Below are positions 1-5,753 of a stretch of DNA of 9,115 nt, one piece after another. Every line of letters starts with the position of its first letter. The first letter of the stretch is position 1. The translations under genes were made by a program, and so were the position numbers. Location: positions 1-9,115 of the forward strand of contig WJJO01000108.1 of NCBI GenBank assembly GCA_014729665.1, given 5' to 3'. The notes below the pieces were generated by a model. That model made no database searches, was not told the origin of the DNA, and saw nothing but the letters and a program-made list of their open reading frames with translations. This stretch comes from Caldifarciminota bacterium. GTDB lineage: Bacteria > Hydrothermota > Tepidihabitantia > B3-TA06.

Positions 1-332
1 AACCATTAGACCCCATGACCGAGGCCGGTATGGTTCGTGTATACAAGGAGGAGTGGCGGGCTGACAGCAAGGACCAGAAGCCTGTTAAGGCGGGAGTGAA
101 GGTAGCCGTAACCGGAATCGACGGGGTTCACCTGGTGGTTGCCCCGATAATAGGCCAGGTTGCCGAGGTCGTCGAAAGGATAGACCCGACCTCCGGGAAA
201 GGAAAGGTAAGGATATACGACATAACGTGGCGTGCAAAAAGTTCCGACAATGAATCACTTAAGACAGGCCGGAAGGTTAAGATCGTTGATGCCTCGGGCA
301 CTTATATGATTGTAAAACTAAAGGAGGAATAG
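1..332 (+). CDS. NfeD-like protein, C-terminal part with two OB-fold repeats (5' partial)
   Basis: The reading frame is open to the left edge of the window (in-frame codons from base 3 read PLDP before the ATG at 15), so this is the 3' end of a longer gene and the ATG at 15 is probably internal. The visible part contains two copies of the NfeD C-terminal OB-fold pattern: GMVRVYKEEWRA...VKAGVKVAVTGIDG...LVV and then GKVRIYDITWRA...LKTGRKVKIVDASG...IVKL. In the NfeD family this soluble domain follows membrane segments (and in long forms a ClpP-like serine protease domain), which lie outside the window. NfeD proteins are encoded beside SPFH/slipin genes and are thought to act with them in membrane protein quality control. 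Here the stop codon TAG is immediately followed by the ATG of the slipin gene, and that gene's ribosome binding site lies inside the end of this one, so translation is probably coupled. Family assignment is fairly sure; long versus short NfeD type cannot be seen. Confidence 0.85.
   Translation, partial: PLDPMTEAGMVRVYKEEWRADSKDQKPVKAGVKVAVTGIDGVHLVVAPIIGQVAEVVERIDPTSGKGKVRIYDITWRAKSSDNESLKTGRKVKIVDASGTYMIVKLKEE
321..327 (+). promoter_or_regulatory. Ribosome binding site of the slipin gene
   Basis: AAGGAGG lies inside the last codons of the nfeD-like gene, 5 bases before the ATG at 333. It fixes the start of the slipin gene and explains why no intergenic space is needed. Confidence 0.8.
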
Positions 333-1286
333 ATGCCAACATGGTGTATAATAGTCCTTTGTATCGGATTAGCCTTTATCTTTATCGTAATACTTGCTCA
401 TCTCAAGATTATTAAACCCTGGCAAAAGGCTTTGGTTGAAAGGCTGGGACGCTACCAGCGCACCATAGGACCGGGATTGAAGATGCTGTTTCCGTTCATC
501 GAGCGGATTAAGCGAATCGACATGCGCGAGCAGGTGGTGGACGTTCCGCCTCAGGAGGTTATCACCGAGGATAACGTGGTCGTAACCGTAGATGCGGTGA
601 TCTACCACGAGGTTACCGATCCGGTGAAGGTGGCCTACAATGTGCGCGATTTCCGGATAGCGGTAATCAAACTGGCTCAGACTAACTTGCGTAACGTGGT
701 CGGCGACCTTTCCCTGGATAAGTCCCTGACCTCGCGCGAACAGATCAACGCCAAGCTTCGCGACGTTCTGGATCAGGCTACAGACAAATGGGGAACCAAG
801 GTTACGCGTGTGGAGCTGCAGCGCATAGAGCCGCCCCGTGACGTTACCGAGGCGATGCACAAGCAGATGCGCGCCGAGCGTGAAAGACGCGCGATGGTTC
901 TTGAAGCCCAGGGTGTCAAGGAAGCGACAATTAACAAGGCTGAAGGTGATCGTCAAGCCCGCATCCTGAAGGCCGAAGGCGAGAAACAGTCTGCTATCCT
1001 TCGTGCTGAAGGTGATGCCGAGGCTATCGAGCGCATCGCCAAGGCGGAACGATTCAAGAAGATTGCCGTGGCCGAGGGTGAAGCTGCCGCTATCAAGAAC
1101 GTCTACTCGGCGATCCACGAAGGCGATCCCACTAACGACCTTCTGGCCATCAAGTACCTGGAGGCCCTGCAGGAGATCGCTCGAGGTCAGGCAAACAAGG
1201 TATTCCTGCCCTACGAGGCAACCAACGTGATGGCTTCCCTAGCAGGCGTAGCAGAACTGTTCAAGGAGAAGAAGAAGGGCAAGTAA
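333..1286 (+). CDS. qmcA: Slipin / stomatin-like SPFH membrane protein (QmcA/YbbK type)
   Basis: Membrane-anchored SPFH (stomatin/prohibitin/flotillin/HflK-C) protein, 317 residues, close to the usual size for bacterial slipins. Residues about 5-22 are one hydrophobic segment that anchors the N-terminus. An SPFH domain follows (about 25-190), with the typical opening QKALVERLGRYQRTIGPGL and the block VDVPPQEVITEDNVVVTVDA. Residues about 175-250 form a charged helical/coiled-coil region with AEG spaced repeats (KAEGDRQ, KAEGEKQ, RAEGDAE), the oligomerisation stalk of the family. The C-terminus is lysine rich. Family members form large ring-like assemblies at the membrane and work with NfeD proteins, which agrees with the gene directly upstream. 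The start is supported by AAGGAGG at 321-327. The gene is intact. The large minus-strand reading frame opposite it is a shadow. Family call is very sure; the symbol qmcA is by similarity of architecture only. Confidence 0.93.
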   Translation: MPTWCIIVLCIGLAFIFIVILAHLKIIKPWQKALVERLGRYQRTIGPGLKMLFPFIERIKRIDMREQVVDVPPQEVITEDNVVVTVDAVIYHEVTDPVKVAYNVRDFRIAVIKLAQTNLRNVVGDLSLDKSLTSREQINAKLRDVLDQATDKWGTKVTRVELQRIEPPRDVTEAMHKQMRAERERRAMVLEAQGVKEATINKAEGDRQARILKAEGEKQSAILRAEGDAEAIERIAKAERFKKIAVAEGEAAAIKNVYSAIHEGDPTNDLLAIKYLEALQEIARGQANKVFLPYEATNVMASLAGVAELFKEKKKGK

Positions 1287-1354
1287 GCTGTCAGTAAACG
1301 GCAAGGGACGGTAAATACATATTGTTGTTGTAACTGTCCTGGAAGGAAAGAGAA

Positions 1355-1386
1355 AGCGGCCTGCGATATACATGTTGCGGGCCGCT
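1355..1386 (+). terminator. Strong hairpin after the slipin gene, possible terminator
   Basis: AGCGGCC (1355-1361) pairs with GGCCGCT (1380-1386), and the stem continues inward through T-G, G-C and C-G to ten pairs. It lies about 70 bases after the slipin stop and before the ompA promoter, where a terminator is expected. No U tract follows it (next bases ATGCTGTTTA), so a classical intrinsic terminator is not proven. Confidence 0.45.
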
Positions 1387-1430
1387 ATGCTGTTTAGAGA
1401 AGTATTCTCAATTTGCATATCGGATAAAGC

Positions 1431-1459
1431 TTGACAAATCCCCTTTTTTCTGGTAGACT
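1431..1459 (+). promoter_or_regulatory. Sigma-70-type promoter of the OmpA-family gene
   Basis: A perfect -35 box TTGACA (1431-1436), a 17-base spacer, and a -10 box TAGACT (1454-1459, 4 of 6 consensus) preceded by TGG as an extended -10. Transcription would start near 1466, giving a leader of about 30 bases. Confidence 0.7.
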
Positions 1460-1482
1460 TTTATGGTATATATAAGCTCCCG

Positions 1483-1490
1483 AAAGGAGG
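1483..1490 (+). promoter_or_regulatory. Ribosome binding site of the OmpA-family gene
   Basis: AAAGGAGG ends 4 bases before the ATG at 1495. It is an almost ideal Shine-Dalgarno sequence and supports this start and high expression. Confidence 0.8.
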
Positions 1491-1494
1491 CGAG

Positions 1495-3159
1495 ATGGGC
1501 AAAAAGATAATACTGGGTCTGGCAGGACTCAGCCTGATACTTTCTGCCGAGTTTAACCGCTCTTCGGTGCTCATAGATGCACCCACAGCGTATGTTTTAC
1601 GTCACAAGGTCGTGCAGGGTACTGCCGTTGGATCGTTTGGAGTGAGTACTAATGACCCTCGGGCACCGTATGAGTTCGATTTCGCTCTGGGGCTGGGACT
1701 CGGTGATTTCTGCGAACTTTCAGTTACGGCCTTTACCCTCGAGAACTACTCACTGGGTGTCAGCGCCCTTTTACTCAAGGAGAAGACGTGGTATCCTTCG
1801 ATAGCCGTTGGTATTCACGATATCACCTGGGTACCTTACATAGGTTCTTTCGGTGGGGGAAATACAACTCCTCCAGGACCTAACACCGGTAATTTCAACC
1901 CCGAAGATCAGATTATCGATAATCCAAACTTCCTTCACGGTGAACAAAAGGAGTGGTTTAGCGCCTTCCTGGTTGCATCCAAACAGTTCGGCAACTACTT
2001 ACGAGTCCACGCCGGACTCGGCAGGGGAAGGTTCGTTGGTTACGACCGATTTGAGGCTTCACTGAACTCAGACGTTTTCTTCAACACCTTCTCACCTAAT
2101 GCAATTGGTCTTTTCGGAGGACTTGAGTTCAACTACGATAACTGGTTATCGGTCTCCCTTGAATATGACGGCAGGGATATAAACGCGGGAACCAAGATAG
2201 GATTTGAGTACTGGGAGGTTTACCTCGCCATGAACCGCCTTGAACAGCTCGGACCCAACGCCCCGTACGCTCCACGTCTGGTTGCTGGACTGAACTTCTA
2301 CACCTCACCTCACAAGAGGATAAGGAAGGGTTCGGTTCTCGGGGGTAAGGTAACCTACCCGGATGCAAACACGGCAGGCGGGGCCACGGTTGATTTGTTC
2401 TCGGATACGTACAATCAGACAACCAAGTCAAACGATCGTGGCAACTATCGCCTCCGCGGGGTTCCGGCAGGAGAACTGACCCTGGTTGCCGCCAAAGATG
2501 GCTACCGCAGTAACCCCGAACAAATCAAGATTACTGAGGGAGCCTCGGTAAGGGTCGATTTAGAGCTAAAGGATATCCGAAATATGGGAAGGATAGACGG
2601 TCGGGTGCTCGATGCTGTCGACGGCTCCGGCATTGTTTCCAACGTATACGTTGTTGAAACCGGTGACGTGGTTCGTACCGGACCAAAGGGCGGCGCATAC
2701 GAACTGGTAGGCCTTTCACCCGGGAAGTATACCCTTCACGCCGAGGCGAGGGGATACTTCGATCATGAGATAACCTGTCAGGCAAAATCCGGGACTGAGA
2801 CCGAATTGGACATTAATATGAGCAAGAACTGGATTATCTTTCACTTCAAGCCGGGAGAGAAGATGATCGAGCAGCGTTACATGCCCGTACTCGAGGACGT
2901 AGTACGTTTCCTTAAGAAACGTCCGAACATGATCGTGGAGATTCAAGGGCACACCGATAGTGTTGGCGACGCCAAACATAACCGGGAGCTTTCCCGTAAA
3001 CGCGCCGAGGCCGTTCGCGACTTCCTGGTAAAGCGTGGCATCTCAGAATCCAGATTGGTAGTAAAAGGCTACGGGGAGCTTTCCCCTATCGGCGATAACC
3101 GTACAATACTCGGCCGTGATATGAATCGCAGGGTCGAACTGAAGGTTCTCAGCGAGTAG
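1495..3159 (+). CDS. OmpA-family outer-membrane protein with two carboxypeptidase-regulatory-like domains
   Basis: A 554-residue cell-envelope protein. Residues 1-18 look like a signal peptide (GKK, then a leucine/glycine-rich core ending LSAEF). Residues about 20-275 are rich in alternating aromatic and glycine segments typical of outer-membrane beta strands. Two domains of the carboxypeptidase D regulatory-like/transthyretin type follow (about 280-360, with GNYRLRGVPAGELTLVAAKDGY, and 365-440, with GAYELVGLSPGKYTLHAEARGY). Residues about 445-554 are an OmpA peptidoglycan-binding domain: the GHTDSVGD motif with D488, then LSRKRAEAVRDFL with R503, and a C-terminal MNRRVEL. D488 and R503 have the same spacing as the two diaminopimelate-binding residues in OmpA proteins. 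The protein should sit in the outer membrane and grip peptidoglycan. It has its own promoter and ribosome binding site and appears monocistronic. The exact role (porin, structural, assembly scaffold) is not evident. Confidence 0.9.
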   Translation: MGKKIILGLAGLSLILSAEFNRSSVLIDAPTAYVLRHKVVQGTAVGSFGVSTNDPRAPYEFDFALGLGLGDFCELSVTAFTLENYSLGVSALLLKEKTWYPSIAVGIHDITWVPYIGSFGGGNTTPPGPNTGNFNPEDQIIDNPNFLHGEQKEWFSAFLVASKQFGNYLRVHAGLGRGRFVGYDRFEASLNSDVFFNTFSPNAIGLFGGLEFNYDNWLSVSLEYDGRDINAGTKIGFEYWEVYLAMNRLEQLGPNAPYAPRLVAGLNFYTSPHKRIRKGSVLGGKVTYPDANTAGGATVDLFSDTYNQTTKSNDRGNYRLRGVPAGELTLVAAKDGYRSNPEQIKITEGASVRVDLELKDIRNMGRIDGRVLDAVDGSGIVSNVYVVETGDVVRTGPKGGAYELVGLSPGKYTLHAEARGYFDHEITCQAKSGTETELDINMSKNWIIFHFKPGEKMIEQRYMPVLEDVVRFLKKRPNMIVEIQGHTDSVGDAKHNRELSRKRAEAVRDFLVKRGISESRLVVKGYGELSPIGDNRTILGRDMNRRVELKVLSE

Positions 3160-3300
3160 TTATTTCAAGTGGTTGAATCGGGTTAGTTTTTTTTAAACAA
3201 AGGATTAATAAGCCGTAAAATGATATCCTTAAGGACTATAAAGGCAAAGACATCGATTGCTAAGTGTCAAGTTGAGCATAGTTTCGGTTAGAGTTTTCCA

Positions 3301-3445
3301 GGTTGAGTTGTTGTGGAGGGGTTGAAGGTTTTGGAATTCTAAGTATACTCAACGGAAATTTTATTACATCCTGATGGTTGAGTTGCGGATTTATATCTGT
3401 AAGGAAACCAAAAACGGGTAGAAGATAAACCTAAAAACCTCAACC
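3301..3445 (+). repeat. Short GGTTGAGTTG repeats in the dehydrogenase upstream region
   Basis: The 309 bases between the OmpA gene and the dehydrogenase (3160-3468) hold no gene. They hold GGTTGAGTTG twice, identical, at 3301-3310 and 3376-3385, and a related inverted copy AACCTCAACC at 3436-3445 just before the ribosome binding site. Shorter GTTGAG (3271-3276) and ACTCAAC (3347-3353) versions also occur. They surround the candidate promoter at 3322-3349 and could be operator half-sites. A run of eight T at 3186-3193, without a clear hairpin before it, is the only terminator-like feature after the OmpA gene. Confidence 0.45.
3322..3349 (+). promoter_or_regulatory. Candidate promoter of the dehydrogenase gene
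   Basis: TTGAAG (3322-3327, 4 of 6 to the -35 consensus), a 16-base spacer, and TATACT (3344-3349, 5 of 6 to the -10 consensus). It would give a leader of roughly 110 bases. No better pair was seen in the intergenic region. Confidence 0.45.
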
Positions 3446-3454
3446 TCTGCAACT

Positions 3455-3460
3455 AGGAGG
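3455..3460 (+). promoter_or_regulatory. Ribosome binding site of the dehydrogenase
   Basis: AGGAGG, 8 bases before the ATG at 3469; it fixes the start. Confidence 0.75.
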
Positions 3461-3468
3461 ATCACAAT

Positions 3469-4716
3469 ATGAGCGAGCTGAATCCCTTCAAGATAGCACA
3501 AGCTCAGTTCGATGAGGCCGCAGAGATTCTCGGTCTCGATCCTGCCATGCGTGAGATCTTACGCTGGCCCCGCCGCGAGTACAAGTTCACCATTCCGGTC
3601 AAGATGGATGACGGTTCAACCAAGGTGTTCCACGGTTACCGCGTGCAGTATAACGACGCTCGAGGTCCCACAAAGGGCGGTCTGCGCTGGCATCCAGCCG
3701 AAACCATCGATACGGTTCGCGCCCTTGCCGCATGGATGACCTGGAAAACCTCCGTAGTCGACATCCCCCTGGGCGGTGGCAAGGGTGGCGTTACCTGCAA
3801 TCCCAAGGAAATGTCCGAAGCCGAGAAACAGCGTCTTGCACGCGGATGGATGCGGGTTATTGCCAAGGAACTGGGCGGCGATCGTGACTGCCCGGCTCCT
3901 GATGTCTACACCACACCTCAGATAATGGCCTGGATGATGGATGAGTACGAGACCATCATCGGCAAGAACCACCCTGCGGTTATCACCGGAAAACCCATTC
4001 CCATCGGCGGTTCCCAGGGACGTGGAGACGCAACTGCCCGCGGTGGTATATATACCGTTCGCGAGGCCTGCAAGAAACTGAGCGTAGATCCTAACGGAAC
4101 CTACGCTATTCAGGGATTTGGAAACGCCGGACAGTTCGCCGCCCTCCTTCATAAGGAAGTTTTGGGCGGTGGAAAGCTGGTGGCGGTATCCGACTCACGT
4201 GGCGGCATATACGTCGAGGACGGCATGGATCCCGAGGCCATCGTCAAGTACAAGCTCGAGACCGGCAAGGTTGCAGACTTCCCCGGCTCCAAGCCAATAT
4301 CCAACGAAGAGCTTCTAGAACTCGATGTGAATGTTTTGTATCCTGCCGCTTTAGAGAACGTAATAACCAAGGAAAATGCACCCAATATCAAGGCCAAGAT
4401 AAGCTGTGAGCTGGCAAACGGCCCAACCACGCCTGAAGCCGACGTTATCCTTCACGAGAAGGGTGTACACGTCATCCCCGACTTCCTGGCAAACGCCGGA
4501 GGCGTAACCGTTTCCTATTTCGAGCAGGTACAGGGCATGTACAACTACTACTGGCCGCTCGAGGATGTACGCAAACAGCTTGATGCCAAGATGACAAAGG
4601 CCTACCACTCGGTATACGATATGCACTCCGAAAAGAAAGTGCACATGCGTCTGGCTGCCTACCTGGTGGCCGTTAACCGCGTGGCAGAGGTTGTCAAACT
4701 CCGCGGCTGGGTATAA
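3469..4716 (+). CDS. gdhA: Glu/Leu/Phe/Val dehydrogenase, probably glutamate dehydrogenase
   Basis: Catalyses reversible oxidative deamination of an amino acid to a 2-oxo acid with NAD(P); in this family and length class (415 residues) glutamate to 2-oxoglutarate is the likeliest. The N-terminal substrate domain has TKGGLRWHP (68-76), the catalytic lysine K105 in PLGGGKGG, and the catalytic aspartate D145 in PAPDVYTTPQIMAW. The nucleotide-binding domain has the glycine motif GFGNAG (216-221) and AVSDSRGGIY around D242 at the end of the next strand. The family motif ELANGPTTPEAD starts at 314, and NAGGVTVSYFEQVQ follows near the C-terminus. The gene is complete, with AGGAGG upstream. It stands alone, preceded by a long regulatory-looking leader and followed at 8 bases by the first of two structured RNA elements. 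It would be cytoplasmic and link nitrogen and carbon metabolism. Glutamate rather than leucine specificity, and the cofactor, are inferred and not proven. Confidence 0.93.
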   Translation: MSELNPFKIAQAQFDEAAEILGLDPAMREILRWPRREYKFTIPVKMDDGSTKVFHGYRVQYNDARGPTKGGLRWHPAETIDTVRALAAWMTWKTSVVDIPLGGGKGGVTCNPKEMSEAEKQRLARGWMRVIAKELGGDRDCPAPDVYTTPQIMAWMMDEYETIIGKNHPAVITGKPIPIGGSQGRGDATARGGIYTVREACKKLSVDPNGTYAIQGFGNAGQFAALLHKEVLGGGKLVAVSDSRGGIYVEDGMDPEAIVKYKLETGKVADFPGSKPISNEELLELDVNVLYPAALENVITKENAPNIKAKISCELANGPTTPEADVILHEKGVHVIPDFLANAGGVTVSYFEQVQGMYNYYWPLEDVRKQLDAKMTKAYHSVYDMHSEKKVHMRLAAYLVAVNRVAEVVKLRGWV

Positions 4717-4723
4717 CAAATTA

Positions 4724-4848
4724 CCCCAACCGGTTACTTCATAACCGGCCGGGGACCACTAATTAATGCTCCTTTTCTCGCCCTGCGAGAAAAGATCGCA
4801 GTAGAATTTGGGACCGACTACTAAGTTGGTCCCTTTTTTATTTTTTTT
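4724..4848 (+). ncRNA. Structured RNA element, copy 1, ending in an intrinsic terminator
   Basis: It begins 8 bases after the dehydrogenase stop. First hairpin: CCCC (4724-4727), AA, CCGGTTA (4730-4736), loop CTTCA, TAACCGG, CC, GGGG (4751-4754). Then ACC, the block ATTAATGCT (4762-4770), and a perfect 10-pair hairpin CTTTTCTCGC/GCGAGAAAAG (4772-4794) containing TGCGAGA (4784-4790). Next come GATC, GTAG (4801-4804) and a terminator hairpin with a U tract. A second copy with different stem sequences but the same order and pairing lies at 4884-5020. No coding frame explains it. The T tracts place the RNA on the plus strand. It could be a 3'-end-derived or independent small RNA, or a regulatory 3' element; I do not recognise the class. 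Confidence 0.65.
4810..4848 (+). terminator. Intrinsic terminator of dehydrogenase transcript / RNA copy 1
   Basis: GGGACCGACT (4810-4819) pairs with AGTTGGTCCC (4824-4833) over ten pairs (one G-T) around loop ACTA, followed directly by TTTTTTATTTTTTTT. A textbook strong terminator. Confidence 0.9.
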
Positions 4849-4883
4849 GTGTCTCTTGATTTTACGGGGATCCCGAAATCACA

Positions 4884-5020
4884 CCCCACGCCGTTGTTCG
4901 CAACGCTGAGGGGACCCCGATTAATGCTTTTTTTATCACAGTGCGAGACACTTGTGATCATGTAGGAAAAAAGAGCGGAAAAAGGATTAGGGGTCGACTC
5001 TAAGTTGACCCCTTGTTTCT
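4884..5020 (+). ncRNA. Structured RNA element, copy 2, ending in an intrinsic terminator
   Basis: Same order of parts as copy 1, about 160 bases further on. CCCC (4884-4887) pairs with GGGG (4910-4913) around CGTTG-TTCG-CAACG (4892-4905). ACC and ATTAATGCT (4920-4928) follow, then a hairpin ATCACAGTG/CACTTGTGAT (4935-4958, one bulge) with TGCGAGA (4942-4948) placed 13 bases after ATTAATGCT exactly as in copy 1. Then come GATC, GTAG (4962-4965), a longer purine-rich linker than in copy 1, and the terminator hairpin. Stem sequences differ from copy 1 while pairing is kept. No promoter between the copies was convincing, and no coding frame covers the element. Confidence 0.65.
4990..5020 (+). terminator. 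Intrinsic terminator of RNA copy 2
   Basis: GGGGTCGACT (4990-4999) pairs with AGTTGACCCC (5003-5012) over ten pairs around loop CTA, then TTGTTTCT. The upper stem and loop (CGACT, CTAAGTTG) match copy 1, while the lower stem is changed on both sides. Confidence 0.75.
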
Positions 5021-5060
5021 ATCAATTTCCATTTATGCGGAGGTTATTATAAGGATTTTT

Positions 5061-5094
5061 GAAGGTCAGCTTCTATGCCGGCCTTCTATTCTTT
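5061..5094 (+). terminator. Hairpin with T-rich tail, further plus-strand terminator
   Basis: GAAGGTCAGC (5061-5070) pairs with GCCGGCCTTC (5077-5086) with one mismatch and one G-T pair, loop TTCTAT, followed by TATTCTTT. It is a third plus-strand terminator-like structure in a row, so readthrough toward the convergent gene at 5160 is blocked repeatedly. Confidence 0.5.
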
Positions 5095-5110
5095 CCCGCG
5101 ATTTTTTACC

Positions 5111-5133
5111 CCGGTTAGACGCTTGCTAACCGG
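5111..5133. other. Perfect 8-pair hairpin CCGGTTAG/CTAACCGG
   Basis: CCGGTTAG (5111-5118), loop ACGCTTG, CTAACCGG (5126-5133). It closely resembles the inner first hairpin of RNA copy 1 (CCGGTTA/TAACCGG, also preceded by TTACCCC-like sequence), so it may be a remnant of a third element. It could also end the convergent minus-strand gene at 5160, but no U tract follows on either strand. Confidence 0.45.
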
Positions 5134-5159
5134 AGGTTCAAAAGGAGTGTTAAGTAATA

Positions 5160-5528
5160 TTACTTTCCCTTACCGGTGAGGGCGTCGAACGCCTCGGCAG
5201 GATCTACAAGGGTAACTCCCCTTCCGATGGACTTAAGGGTAGATTTTGCCTCTTTCTGATTTTCCTTGTTGACCAGAAGGAAAACCGGTATCTTATGTGA
5301 ACGACATGCGAACAACATATCACCTGGTCCTTGTGGTTCACCCTCCGGCGGAAAAACCTTATGAAAGTAACCTACAACGGCATCGATGTTGTCCTCTTTG
5401 GACAGATGATTGACATATTTGCCGTGATTGTCCCAGCCGTTGCCCAATGGAAGCGTGCCGTGTCCGGCTATTGCCAGCTTGGTCAGAAGCGTTGGGTCAG
5501 TTCCTTCCAGATATCCTATCTTTTTCAT
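5160..5528 (-). CDS. Small protein of unknown function
   Basis: A 122-residue protein I do not recognise. It starts with ATG preceded by AAGGAGG at good spacing and has a good promoter, so it is a real gene. No signal peptide or membrane segment is visible, so it is probably cytoplasmic. Notable segments are AGHGTLPLGNGWDNHGKYV (about 22-40), with several G, N, D and H residues, and a later strand-helix-strand pattern (HKIPVFLLVNKE, then GRGVTLVDPAEAF). This alternation of short beta strands and helices suggests a small alpha/beta, Rossmann-like fold, possibly nucleotide-related, but this is a guess from the pattern. It is transcribed toward the dehydrogenase and appears monocistronic. Confidence 0.8.
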   Translation of the reverse strand: MKKIGYLEGTDPTLLTKLAIAGHGTLPLGNGWDNHGKYVNHLSKEDNIDAVVGYFHKVFPPEGEPQGPGDMLFACRSHKIPVFLLVNKENQKEAKSTLKSIGRGVTLVDPAEAFDALTGKGK

Positions 5529-5584
5529 TATTTGCCTCCTTAAGTTATGTGATACGGTAGTTTGATATATCGTTCTTCTTCATG

Positions 5585-5608
5585 TTGGAGGGCAACTTTT
5601 CCCTCCAA
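5585..5608 (-). other. Hairpin at the 5' end of the predicted leader of the 5160-5528 gene
   Basis: TTGGAGGG and CCCTCCAA (5585-5592 and 5601-5608) form a perfect 8-pair stem with an 8-base loop. The predicted transcription start on the minus strand is near 5610, so the hairpin would be at the very 5' end of the mRNA, a position known to stabilise transcripts or to carry regulation. The minus-strand leader downstream also holds a short ATG frame (MKKNDISNYRIT, stop) without a clear ribosome binding site. Confidence 0.5.
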
Positions 5609-5616
5609 TATTATTC

Positions 5617-5644
5617 ATTATAGGAAATTTGATCGGTCGGGCAA
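5617..5644 (-). promoter_or_regulatory. Promoter of the 5160-5528 gene
   Basis: On the minus strand: TTGCCC (5644-5639, 4 of 6), a 16-base spacer, and a perfect TATAAT (5622-5617). It predicts a leader of about 80 bases. Confidence 0.6.
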
Positions 5645-5753
5645 GTAAAATGCCACATTCTATAAAAAAATCACAGGAGAATTATTTGCCGGGTAACGTC
5701 TGATTTTTTTCAAAGGGTCTCATACTTGACAATCAAAGGTATATGATTAAAGT

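Noticed and set aside
369..1118. Long minus-strand open frame (249 codons) opposite the slipin gene
   Set aside because: It lies antisense to a clear, conserved slipin gene; the composition is that of a shadow frame and there is no ribosome binding site.
3616..4152. Minus-strand open frame of 178 codons inside the dehydrogenase
   Set aside because: The plus-strand frame carries all dehydrogenase motifs; this is a codon-bias shadow.
4810..4833. T-box leader (GGGACCG resembles part of the T-box sequence)
   Set aside because: The full T-box consensus and specifier stem are absent, and no plus-strand gene follows within reach.
4849..4951. GTGTCTC (4849-4855) complementary to GAGACAC (4945-4951)
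   Set aside because: A 7-base match over about 90 bases is likely chance, and it conflicts with the better-supported second hairpin of copy 2.
4717..5020. Integron attC-like or CRISPR-like repeats
   Set aside because: There are only two copies, they lack the attC core GTTRRRY in the right places, and they have no spacer/repeat regularity; intrinsic terminators explain the 3' hairpins.
5726..5747. TTGACA with TATGAT as a promoter for the barrel gene
   Set aside because: The boxes are only 10 bases apart, too close for sigma-70, and no other -10 box at 16-18 bases fits.
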